Of a stretch of DNA of 64,000 nt, positions 8,557 through 15,648 are shown piece by piece. This DNA is from Paracoccaceae bacterium (GTDB lineage Bacteria; Pseudomonadota; Alphaproteobacteria; Rhodobacterales; Rhodobacteraceae). The DNA lies in the NCBI GenBank assembly GCA_027013095.1, contig JALUYI010000019.1, forward strand, positions 62,001 through 126,000, in the 5' to 3' direction. The position numbers and the translations under genes were made by a program. The notes beneath the pieces were generated by a model. That model saw only the letters and a program-made list of their open reading frames with translations. It was not told the DNA's origin and did not search any database. Position 1 is the first letter of the stretch. Each line of letters starts with the position of its first letter.

Positions 8557-9638
8557 TCTGGCTGCTGCTGCTTGTCGCGGCCAGCGCCGGTGTGGTGCGG
8601 GTGGCCAGCTACAATGTATCGCTGACCCGACGGGGGCCCGGGGTGCTGTTGCGCGACATTCGCGCCGGCAAGGATCGGCAGATTGGCGCGGTTCTGCAGA
8701 TCATCACCCGTGTCAGGCCCGATATTCTGGTTCTAAGCGGCTTTGACTATGATGCCGATCAGGCGGCGCTTGGGGCCTTTGGGCGGGCGTTGAAAAAACG
8801 TGGCGTCGCCTATCCTTATATATTCAGTCGGGCACCGAATTCCGGGCTGCGCAGCGGCGTCGATCTGGATGGCGACGGCAAAACCGATGGTCCGGGGGAT
8901 GCGCAAGGGTATGGACGATTTTTTGGTGCTGGGGGGATGGCGGTGCTGTCCCGCCTGCCGATCATCGCCTCTGAGGTTCAGGATTACACGGCGGGGCTCT
9001 GGCGTGATTTTCCCGGCGCCCTCAAACCCCGCGACGCCCTTGGGCGGATATTCCCGTCGCGGCAGGCGTGGAAAATCCAGCGCCTGTCCTCGACCAATCA
9101 CTGGGTGGTCCCGGTGCGACTCGGGCCGGGACGTCTATTGCACCTTTTGATCTCGCATCCGACCCCGCCGGTTTTTGACGGGGCCGAGGATCGGAACGGG
9201 CGGCGTAACCATGACGAGGTGGCATTCTGGTCGCGCCTGATCGGTCAGGGTGGGGTTTTACCGCCGTTCGTGGTTGCGGGCGATCTGAACATAGATCCTC
9301 TGGACGGGGCCGGGCGCAAGGATGCGATTCAAGGGCTTTTGTCCAGCCGCGTCTTGCAGGATCCCGCGCCCTCCAGCACGGGGGCGATTCTGGCCGTCCG
9401 ACGACAGGGTGGAGCAAATCTCACCCACCGGACCCCTGCCGGTCTTGATACGGTGGATTGGGATGAGCGCAAGGGACCGGGGAACATGCGTGTCGATTAC
9501 GTGCTGCCCTCGGCGGATCTGAAAGTTGTTGCCGCCGGCGTCTTTTGGCCGCCTCCCGGCCGCAAGGCGGCGCGGCTGGTCAGGGCCGCGGCAAAGGGGG
9601 GGACACGGCATCATCTGGTCTGGGTTGACCTGCAGTAA
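8553..9638 (+). CDS. Endonuclease/exonuclease/phosphatase (EEP) superfamily protein
   Basis: EEP-fold phosphoesterase. Visible motifs are VASYNVSL (first Asn), AVLSRLPI, VVAGDLNIDPLDG (Asp-Leu-Asn), MRVDYVLPS and the terminal HHLVWVDL (catalytic His). The N-terminus has a hydrophobic segment (LIWLLLLVAASAGV), so export or membrane anchoring is likely. The start is uncertain: an ATG at 8433 would overlap the previous gene by 124 nt and has no ribosome-binding site, a CTG at 8553 overlaps that gene's stop as CTGA, and a GTG lies at 8592. The position where EEP proteins carry the metal-binding Glu reads LVLSGFDYD, so that Glu seems to be Gly. Confidence 0.75.
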   Translation: MIWLLLLVAASAGVVRVASYNVSLTRRGPGVLLRDIRAGKDRQIGAVLQIITRVRPDILVLSGFDYDADQAALGAFGRALKKRGVAYPYIFSRAPNSGLRSGVDLDGDGKTDGPGDAQGYGRFFGAGGMAVLSRLPIIASEVQDYTAGLWRDFPGALKPRDALGRIFPSRQAWKIQRLSSTNHWVVPVRLGPGRLLHLLISHPTPPVFDGAEDRNGRRNHDEVAFWSRLIGQGGVLPPFVVAGDLNIDPLDGAGRKDAIQGLLSSRVLQDPAPSSTGAILAVRRQGGANLTHRTPAGLDTVDWDERKGPGNMRVDYVLPSADLKVVAAGVFWPPPGRKAARLVRAAAKGGTRHHLVWVDLQ

Positions 9639-9676
9639 TGTGCGCGATGGTTCGGCGGGCTGTTCCTCCTGCGCGG

Positions 9677-10438
9677 TCATTCCCCGCGGGTCAGGTTGCA
9701 AAGCTGGATCGCGCCACTGACCTCATCTGCCATGCGGGTCAGTTTTTCGCCCAGTTTTTCGCGGTAACGGGTCGAAAACTTGCGCGCCGATCCCGTTGCG
9801 CCAACCGAAAAGGTCACCCCTACATTGCCCAGACGCACAGGGGCCGCGACACTGGCAATGCCGGTCTCGATTTCCTGATTGCACTCGGCAAAGCCGCGTT
9901 GAACGACGGCATCCAGCTCGGCGCGGATGTCCGCGGGGCTGGTTTTCGTGTGCTCGGTAAAGCGGGCCAGATCGTCATTGAGCAGCTGCTGCTGAAAGGC
10001 GGGTTCGGCAAAGGCGGCGATGGCCTTGGCGCAGGAACAGGCGTGCAGTGGTCGTCGGCCAAGGCCGGGGTGGATATAGGGCCGCGTCGGATCGTCGGGA
10101 ATTTCCGCGTGGATGATCTCGACCTCGCCACCGCGCAGACGCGACAGAAACACCGTATCACCCAGCTGTGCCGCCGCCTTGCGCAGAACCGGCGCGACCG
10201 CCTGGCAGATATCGGAATCCGACGTCCCCAGCAGGGCAATGCGGATCAGCCGCTCGGCAATCAGGTAACGCCCGTCATTGTTCGGCGCGGCGATCAGCCG
10301 GTGCTGCGCCAGCGTCTGCAGCAGCCGGTAACAGGTCGGCCGCGGCAGGTTCGTTGCCCGTTGCAACTCGGCCACGCTGACCGGCCGGCCAGCCGCAGCG
10401 ATCAGTTCGAGCAGGGCAATAAGCCGTTCAAAATGCAT
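9677..10438 (-). CDS. IclR-family transcriptional regulator
   Basis: A 253-residue regulator. The N-terminal winged helix-turn-helix covers about residues 1-60 (FERLIALLELIAAAGRPVSV, then PRPTCYRLLQTL). The C-terminal IclR effector domain has LHACSCAKAIAAF and ends in ASVAAPVRLG and VTFSVGAT. It is divergent from the DsrE/TusA/flavoprotein/DUF1641 run. Two palindromes in the shared intergenic region (10465-10510) are good operator candidates, so it probably controls that operon, itself, or both. The effector is unknown. It converges on the EEP gene with a 38-nt gap. Confidence 0.9.
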   Translation of the reverse strand: MHFERLIALLELIAAAGRPVSVAELQRATNLPRPTCYRLLQTLAQHRLIAAPNNDGRYLIAERLIRIALLGTSDSDICQAVAPVLRKAAAQLGDTVFLSRLRGGEVEIIHAEIPDDPTRPYIHPGLGRRPLHACSCAKAIAAFAEPAFQQQLLNDDLARFTEHTKTSPADIRAELDAVVQRGFAECNQEIETGIASVAAPVRLGNVGVTFSVGATGSARKFSTRYREKLGEKLTRMADEVSGAIQLCNLTRGE

Positions 10439-10464
10439 GGTGTATTACCCCGTGAGCAGTATTC

Positions 10465-10510
10465 TCATATTATGACGCACCAAGTTGTGGACATTTGTCT
10501 CATTTCATGA
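10465..10510. promoter_or_regulatory. Twin TCAT-N3-ATGA palindromes, likely IclR operator
   Basis: Two copies of the same short palindrome, TCAT-ATT-ATGA at 10465-10475 and TCAT-TTC-ATGA at 10500-10510, each preceded by C and followed by C/T. The centres are 35 nt apart, a little over three helical turns. They lie 27-72 nt upstream of the IclR gene start and upstream of the divergent dsrE gene. Paired sites suit a tetrameric IclR protein; binding by this regulator is inference. Confidence 0.45.
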
Positions 10511-10733
10511 TAGCAAGCATTTCAGCAGCACAGAAGAGAAATCTCGACTGCGCGCTCGCAAAGGGAGGATTTCCCGGCGCGGCGGGGTCTTGTGGGCCGG
10601 CAATTCCCGGATCGGCGGTTTTGCGTCGGGAATGGCCACGATGCTCCCCGTCCAGTGCGTCGCGGGGTGACGATAAAACGATCAATGGCCCGACTCCGGC
10701 AAACAGGAGCGGATACCAAGGGGAGAGACAGAA

Positions 10734-11120
10734 TTGTCAAAAATCAGTATCACGGTGCTTTCGGGTAGCCGCGAAAAGGTGCAGTTCGCCGCGATGGCGG
10801 CGTCGGTGGCCGCGGTTAGCGGTTTTGATGTTACCGTTTTCCTGTCCATGAACGCATTGCCGTTGTTCCTGCGCGAAAATGCGCCGGCGCCGACCAACGA
10901 GGGCGCGTTTGGGGAATTGATGGAGGGCAAGAACATGCCCCCCTATCTGGACCTGTTCGAAAGCGCTGTGGATTTGGGGGACGCCCGCATCTACGCCTGC
11001 TCGATGGCGATGGACGTGATGGAGATCGGCAAAGATGCGCTGCAACCCTTCGTGACCGAGCCGATGGGATTGACGAAATTTCTCAGCGAGGCCGAGGGCG
11101 GCCAGTGCTGGAGCTTCTGA
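10734..11120 (+). CDS. DsrE-family (COG2044-like) sulfur-carrier protein
   Basis: A 128-residue protein of the DsrE/DsrF superfamily, with the pattern [20 protein letters not shown], a flavodoxin-like strand [12 protein letters not shown] and the conserved [15 protein letters not shown]. Cys89 in that motif is the likely persulfide carrier; a second cysteine (Cys125) is near the C-terminus. The start is TTG 10734, with GGGGAGA 7-8 nt upstream. It is the first gene of a run with TusA, a sulfide:quinone-reductase-like flavoprotein and DUF1641, so cytoplasmic sulfur transfer is likely. DsrE-like proteins commonly pass sulfur to TusA. Confidence 0.85.
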   Translation: MSKISITVLSGSREKVQFAAMAASVAAVSGFDVTVFLSMNALPLFLRENAPAPTNEGAFGELMEGKNMPPYLDLFESAVDLGDARIYACSMAMDVMEIGKDALQPFVTEPMGLTKFLSEAEGGQCWSF

Positions 11121-11134
11121 GCAAAGGGAACATC

Positions 11135-11365
11135 ATGTCAGAACGCAAGATAATTGACGCCCGCGGAACCTATTGTCCGGGGCCGCTGATGGAGCTGATC
11201 GCCGCCATGAAACAGGCTGAGATCGGCGATGAGCTGGAGATTTTGTCGACCGACGAGGGCTCGGTCAACGATGTGCCGGAATGGATCAACAAGGTTGGGC
11301 ACGACATGGTTGAAACCACGCAGGAGGGTGATGTCTGGCACATCATCGTGCGCAAGGCGAAATAG
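11135..11365 (+). CDS. TusA-family sulfurtransferase
   Basis: A 76-residue SirA/TusA-fold protein. The active motif is DARGTYCPGPLMEL, with the persulfide Cys14 and the conserved CPxP. The C-terminal half (VPEWINKVGHDMVETTQEGD) has the usual beta-alpha-beta layout. ATG 11135 follows AAAGGGAA; the longer open frame from 11105 would overlap the dsrE stop. The gene sits 14 nt after dsrE. In sulfur-oxidising and sulfur-trafficking loci TusA shuttles persulfide between DsrE-type proteins and downstream enzymes; that role is inferred here from context. Confidence 0.92.
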   Translation: MSERKIIDARGTYCPGPLMELIAAMKQAEIGDELEILSTDEGSVNDVPEWINKVGHDMVETTQEGDVWHIIVRKAK

Positions 11366-11419
11366 CGCGATAAGTATCGGGTCCAGGGAGCAGTTCCGTG
11401 GATCACCCCGGGGGGTTAC

Positions 11420-11456
11420 ATCCGGGCCGGCGTCGTCGCGCTGCGCGGCGCCGGAT
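11420..11456 (+). other. GC-rich inverted repeat between tusA and the flavoprotein gene
   Basis: ATCCGG (11420-11425) pairs with CCGGAT (11451-11456), enclosing further GC-rich complementary stretches. No T-run follows. It lies within a 200-nt gap that is unusually large for this operon, so it may be an mRNA-processing or stability element. The rest of the gap shows no gene. Confidence 0.3.
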
Positions 11457-11565
11457 ATCAAAATGCAGCGCAAAGACGGCCAGAAAAGAGGTTTAGCACC
11501 CGAACACGGTCGCCCAACACTATCGCAATGACACGGCGCAACAGGGAAACTAGGAGGATTGCAAG

Positions 11566-12696
11566 ATGAAGATTTTGATCGTTGGCGGAGGCATGGGGGG
11601 CACGATCGTGGCCAACAATCTGGCCCGGCGCCTAGAGAGCGAGCTGCGCTCGGGCAAGGCTCAGGTCACGATGTTGTCGGCCTCGGACCAGCATATGTAT
11701 CAGCCCGGGCTGCTTTATACCTCAATCGGTCGCATGGCGCCCGATGAGCTCTATCGCGACCAGCGCAGCCTGCTCGAACCCGAGGTCGAATTCCACGTTG
11801 ATCCGGTCGTGACCTTTGATCTGGACAACAATCAGGTCGTCACCAAATCGGGCAAGACCCACAGCTACGACCAGTTGGTGATCGCCACCGGTTCGCGCGC
11901 GGCACCTGAAACCATCCCCGGGCTGGCCGAAAATTCGGTCAACTGCTATACTGAAGCGGCGGCGCTGGAAATGCTGCGCCAGGTGCGCGACTTCAAGGGC
12001 GGCACGGTTGGTATCGTCGTTGGAGTGCCCCACAAATGCCCGATGATCCCGCTTGAGGTGACCTTTGTTCTGCATGACTATTTCAAGGAAAAGGGCATCG
12101 CCGACAAGGTGCAGTTCCAGTACACCTACCCCATCGGCCGGATTCACGCGCTGGCCCCGGTAGCCGAATGGGCAACCGGCGAATTTGCGCGCCTTGGCAT
12201 CAACACCACCACACTTTTCAACATGAAAGAGGTGGACGGCAACAAGATCGTTCATTCCGAAGAGGGCGAAACCGTCGATGCCGATCTGCTGATTGCGGTG
12301 CCGCCGCATCGGGGCATGCAGGTGATCGAGGACAACAATCTCGGCGGCAACGGCTTTATTCCGACCGACCGGCACAGCCTCAAAATGGATGGTCGCGACA
12401 ACGTCTATATCGTCGGCGACACCACCAACCTGCCGATCTCGAAAGCTGGCTCAACCGCGCATTTCGAGGCCGAGGCCGTGGCCGAGAATCTGGCGGCGCT
12501 GATCAAGTTCGGCACCTCCGTTCGCGACTATGACGGCAAGGTGTTCTGCTTTATCGAAGCGGGCAAGGAACGGGCGACCTACGCCATGTTCGATTATAAC
12601 AACCCGCCCAATCCAAAAGCGCCGAACAAGGCTGTTCACTGGTTCAAGATGGCCTATAACCAACTTTACTGGGCGTCCGCACGCGGACTTCTCTGA
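11566..12696 (+). CDS. Sulfide:quinone oxidoreductase-like FAD flavoprotein
   Basis: A 376-residue FAD/NAD(P)-type disulfide oxidoreductase of the SQR/flavocytochrome c group. The N-terminal dinucleotide site is MKILIVGGGMGGTIVANNLA, the middle motif LVIATGSRAAPETIPGL, and the C-terminal FAD motif VYIVGDTTNLPISKAGSTAH. Cysteines at 127, 158 (HKCPMIP) and 328 are spaced roughly like the three functional cysteines of SQR. AGGAGG-type ribosome-binding site AGGAGGATT precedes the ATG. No signal peptide is seen. It likely transfers electrons from sulfide or bound persulfide to quinone; the downstream DUF1641 protein is a known genomic companion of such flavoproteins. Confidence 0.82.
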   Translation: MKILIVGGGMGGTIVANNLARRLESELRSGKAQVTMLSASDQHMYQPGLLYTSIGRMAPDELYRDQRSLLEPEVEFHVDPVVTFDLDNNQVVTKSGKTHSYDQLVIATGSRAAPETIPGLAENSVNCYTEAAALEMLRQVRDFKGGTVGIVVGVPHKCPMIPLEVTFVLHDYFKEKGIADKVQFQYTYPIGRIHALAPVAEWATGEFARLGINTTTLFNMKEVDGNKIVHSEEGETVDADLLIAVPPHRGMQVIEDNNLGGNGFIPTDRHSLKMDGRDNVYIVGDTTNLPISKAGSTAHFEAEAVAENLAALIKFGTSVRDYDGKVFCFIEAGKERATYAMFDYNNPPNPKAPNKAVHWFKMAYNQLYWASARGLL

Positions 12697-12707
12697 GGAG
12701 TCTGGTC

Positions 12708-13679
12708 ATGGCAAACACAGCAAAGACTTCTCCCGGGGACGGTCCCCGGTCGCGGGCTGAGGCGCTGGTGGATGAGCTGGTCGAAAACGGCGATCTCGAT
12801 AACCTAGTGCATCTGGCCCGGCTGATCGGTTCGGCGCAGGATGCGTTGACCGACGATATGGTCACGCGACTAGCGGGGACGGCGGCTGGCGGCATGGACC
12901 TTTTGGACAAGGCCAACCGCTCAGGTGTTGCCCGCGCGCTGCCGGCGATTTCGGCACTGGTTGAGAACGGCGATCTTGACCGCTTGGTCGAGATGGCGCG
13001 GCTGGTGGGCTCGGCGCAGGATGCGTTGACCGACGACATGGTCACGCGACTGGCGGGGACGGCGGCTGGCGGCATGGACCTTTTGGATAAGGCCAACCGC
13101 TCGGGTGTTGCCCGCGCGCTGCCGGCGATTTCGGCACTGGTTGAGAACGGCGATCTTGACCGCTTGGTCGAGATGGCGCGGCTGATCGGTTCGGCGCAGG
13201 ATGCGTTGACCGACGATATGGTCACGCGACTGGCGGGGACGGCGGCTGGCGGCATGGACCTTTTGGATAAGGCCAACCGCTCAGGCGTTGCCCGCGCGCT
13301 GCCGGCGATTTCGGCACTGGTTGAGAACGGCGATCTTGACCGCTTGGTCGAGATGGCGCGGCTGGTGGGCTCGGCGCAGGATGCGTTGACCGACGATATG
13401 GTCACGCGACTGGCTCGGGTGGCCAGCGAGGGCATGATCCTGATTGACCGGCTGACGCGTTCGGACGGCTTTTTGAACCTGATCCGCCTGATCGAGCGCC
13501 CGGATATCGGCGATACGCTTGCGACCCTTCTGGGGGCCTTGGCCGAGGCGCATGAGGCGGTACGCGAAACCCCTGCAAAGGGCGGCCTTGGCGGCGCGTT
13601 GCGTCTGGTCAACGATCCGGGGACGCAGGACGCCTTGCGTCTGGTCTCGGTGATTGGCAAGGCGTTGAGTGCACGTTAA
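12708..13679 (+). CDS. DUF1641 protein expanded by 60-residue tandem repeats
   Basis: A 323-residue protein. A short N-terminus (SRAEALVDELVENG) leads into almost identical 60-residue units (residues 25-84, 85-144, 145-204 and the partial 205-236), each starting VENGDLDRLVEMARL and containing AQDALTDDMVTRLAG. The unique C-terminal part (LTRSDGFLNLIRLIERPDIG) resembles the end of an ordinary DUF1641 domain. DUF1641 proteins are small companions of SQR-like flavoproteins with no defined reaction. The repeats would form a helical rod or a multivalent platform; this is inference. The start is 11 nt after the flavoprotein stop, and a terminator follows, so it closes the operon. Confidence 0.85.
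   Translation: MANTAKTSPGDGPRSRAEALVDELVENGDLDNLVHLARLIGSAQDALTDDMVTRLAGTAAGGMDLLDKANRSGVARALPAISALVENGDLDRLVEMARLVGSAQDALTDDMVTRLAGTAAGGMDLLDKANRSGVARALPAISALVENGDLDRLVEMARLIGSAQDALTDDMVTRLAGTAAGGMDLLDKANRSGVARALPAISALVENGDLDRLVEMARLVGSAQDALTDDMVTRLARVASEGMILIDRLTRSDGFLNLIRLIERPDIGDTLATLLGALAEAHEAVRETPAKGGLGGALRLVNDPGTQDALRLVSVIGKALSAR
12780..13415 (+). repeat. 180-bp in-frame tandem repeat, about 3.5 copies
   Basis: Period exactly 180 bp: units at 12780-12959, 12960-13139, 13140-13319 and partial 13320-13415. Units 2 and 3 differ at about six positions out of 180. The codons for LIG versus LVG (GCTGATCGGT or GCTGGTGGGC) alternate in units 1/3 and 2/4, which suggests duplication of a 360-bp dimer or exchange between units. 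All copies keep the reading frame. Confidence 0.95.
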
Positions 13680-13745
13680 CGCGTGTTGCGAAAGGCCACG
13701 ACCCGGTTTTTCGCATATAAAACACGCAAATCCAACGGGTTGAAG

Positions 13746-13781
13746 CGGGCTGCAGGGCTGAAAATGGCTGCGGCCCGTTTT
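13746..13781 (+). terminator. Rho-independent terminator after the DUF1641 gene
   Basis: CGGGCTGCAG (13746-13755) pairs with CTGCGGCCCG (13768-13777), a 10-bp stem with one G-U pair, a 12-nt loop and TTTT at 13778-13781. A second hairpin just after the stop codon (GCGTGTTGCGAAA 13681-13693 with TTTCGC and AACACGC up to 13727) lies ahead of it. Between 13782 and the dctP-type gene at 14050 I see only another small hairpin (GCTCCC/GGGAGC, 13845-13866) and no gene. Confidence 0.6.
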
Positions 13782-14049
13782 GCCGCGCGCGACGGGTGTT
13801 CCCTGTTGGCTATGGGTGCCCTACATGATGCCGGAGCCACGGCGCAGCTCCCCCGGGGGCAGGGAGCGGCCGGACAAACACCAAAGCAGCGCGCGCAACC
13901 AGAGGAGTGGTCGGGCAAAACCTCTTGCAATGGATGACGGACCTCTGCCATTCTTCGCCCCGACATGAATGTCGCCTCCGCCCTGCAGAAGTTCGCGCTG
14001 TGGCGCCCACTGCTGCTCCTCCGGGGGGTTTCAACTGGGAGAAAAAAAG

Positions 14050-15018
14050 ATGATGATGAAACATGCCGCGGCCTTTGCCGTCGCTCTCGGGTTGGCCAGT
14101 CCGGCTGTCGCAACCGAATGGAACATGCCCACGCCATATGGCGACACGACGTTCCACACGATCAATATCCACCATTTCGCCAAGGACGTGAAGGCGGCGA
14201 CCAATGGCGCGCTGAACATCACCGTTCATTCGGCCGGATCGCTGTTTCCACATGCCGAAATCAAGAACGCCGTGCGCTCGGGTCAGGTGCAGATCGGTGA
14301 GTTTTTCCTGTCACGCCTCTCGAACGAGGATGCGGCCTTTGGCATTGACAGCCAGCCGTTTGTTGCCACCTCTTATGGCGATGCGGCGCGTCTTTGGGCG
14401 GCGCAAAAGCCGGTCGTGACCAAGCTGTTGGCCAAACAGGGGCTGATGCCGCTGTTTTCCGTGCCGTGGCCGGCGCAGGGCCTTTACACCAAGGGTGAGG
14501 TCAAGACCGTGGCCGATCTTGCAGGCCTGCGTTTTCGCGCCTACAACGCCGCGCTTGAGGAATTTGCGACCCTTGCCAAGGCCTCGCCCGTGCAGATCGA
14601 GGCGCCGAATATCCCGCAGGCATTTGCCACCGGACAGGTGCAGGCGATGATTACCTCGCCCTCGACAGGGGCCAACTCAAAGGCGTGGGATTTCGTTAAT
14701 TATTACACCCCGATCAACGCCTGGGTGCCGAAAAACATCGTGGTGGTGAACAAGGCGGCCTTTGATGCGCTGCCGGCAAACGTGCAAAAGGCAGTGCTGG
14801 ATGCCGCTGCCACGGCCGAAAAGCGCGGCTGGGATATGTCCAAGGCCGAGGCCGCGGCGAAAACCAAGGTGATGGCGGATCACGGCATGAAAATCGTTCA
14901 GCCCTCAGCAGAACTGATGTCGGGTCTGAAAAAGATCGGCGCGACGATGCTGGGCAACTGGAAATCCAAGGCCAGCCCCGATGCGCTGGCGATCCTCAAG
15001 GCCTATCAGGGCGGCTGA
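14050..15018 (+). CDS. TRAP transporter periplasmic substrate-binding protein (DctP type)
   Basis: A 322-residue periplasmic binding protein with signal peptide MMMKHAAAFAVALGLASPAVA. It has the usual DctP landmarks: an early INIHHFAKDVKAATNG helix, VRSGQVQIGEFFLS, and AGLRFRAYNAALEEF, whose Arg residues correspond to the carboxylate-binding region of the family, then VQAMITSPSTGA. The start is ATG 14050, preceded by GGGAGAAAA. It heads a dctPQM unit separated from the sulfur genes by a terminator. The substrate is unknown; most TRAP ligands are carboxylated or sulfonated organic acids. Confidence 0.9.
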   Translation: MMMKHAAAFAVALGLASPAVATEWNMPTPYGDTTFHTINIHHFAKDVKAATNGALNITVHSAGSLFPHAEIKNAVRSGQVQIGEFFLSRLSNEDAAFGIDSQPFVATSYGDAARLWAAQKPVVTKLLAKQGLMPLFSVPWPAQGLYTKGEVKTVADLAGLRFRAYNAALEEFATLAKASPVQIEAPNIPQAFATGQVQAMITSPSTGANSKAWDFVNYYTPINAWVPKNIVVVNKAAFDALPANVQKAVLDAAATAEKRGWDMSKAEAAAKTKVMADHGMKIVQPSAELMSGLKKIGATMLGNWKSKASPDALAILKAYQGG

Positions 15019-15120
15019 GGCGCCATATCCGTCGCCGAAAACTGTTGAAAACGGCGGCGGTGGTGTAACGGATAAAACTGGTCGCTCCCGATGACGGGGG
15101 CGGCCTGATCGGGGGGCTTG

Positions 15121-15648
15121 ATGCGCGTATTTCTTGACCGGCTCTATGCCCTTGCGGGGGGGCTTGCGGCGTTTTTTATCGTGCTGATATGCCTTGTCGT
15201 CTCGGCCCAGATCCTGCTGAATATCCTTGCGCGTCTTGGCGGCCCGTCGCTGGCCTATACGATCCCGTCTTACGCCGATTTCGCCGGTTTTTTTCTGGCC
15301 GCGGCCAGTTTTCTGGGGCTGGCCTATACCCTGCGTCACGGCGCCCATATCCGTGTCAATCTGGTGGTGCAACTGCTGGCGCCGCGTCCACGCCTGTGGC
15401 TTGAGGTGCTGACCCTTGTGGGCGGAGGCGTCATGTCGGGCTATGCCACGTGGTTTGCCGCGTCGCTGCTGGGTCAGAGTTGGCGTTTTGGCGACAAATC
15501 GCCGGGCATCATTGCCATTCCACTGTGGGTGCCGCAGATTTTTATGGTCGCGGGGCTGGGCCTGTTGGCGCTGGCGTTTCTGGATACCGCGCTAGAGACC
15601 TGGCGCAAGGGCGCGCCGGTTTTGGTTGACGAGGGCGGCGTGGAATGA
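15121..15648 (+). CDS. TRAP transporter small membrane subunit (DctQ type)
   Basis: A 175-residue protein with four transmembrane segments (starting LYALAGGLAAFFIVLICLVV), the conserved YADFAGFFLAAASFLGLAYTLRHGAHI region between segments 2 and 3, and a cytoplasmic C-terminus. ATG 15121 is used rather than the adjacent TTG 15118; GGGGGG upstream serves as a weak ribosome-binding site. Its stop overlaps the large-subunit start by 4 nt. It forms the membrane complex with the DctM-type protein that follows. Confidence 0.9.
   Translation: MRVFLDRLYALAGGLAAFFIVLICLVVSAQILLNILARLGGPSLAYTIPSYADFAGFFLAAASFLGLAYTLRHGAHIRVNLVVQLLAPRPRLWLEVLTLVGGGVMSGYATWFAASLLGQSWRFGDKSPGIIAIPLWVPQIFMVAGLGLLALAFLDTALETWRKGAPVLVDEGGVE

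Noticed and set aside
12780-13415. The 180-bp repeat as a CRISPR-like or mobile repeat
   Set aside because: Units have no spacers, are far longer than CRISPR repeats and stay in a single reading frame of a conserved gene.
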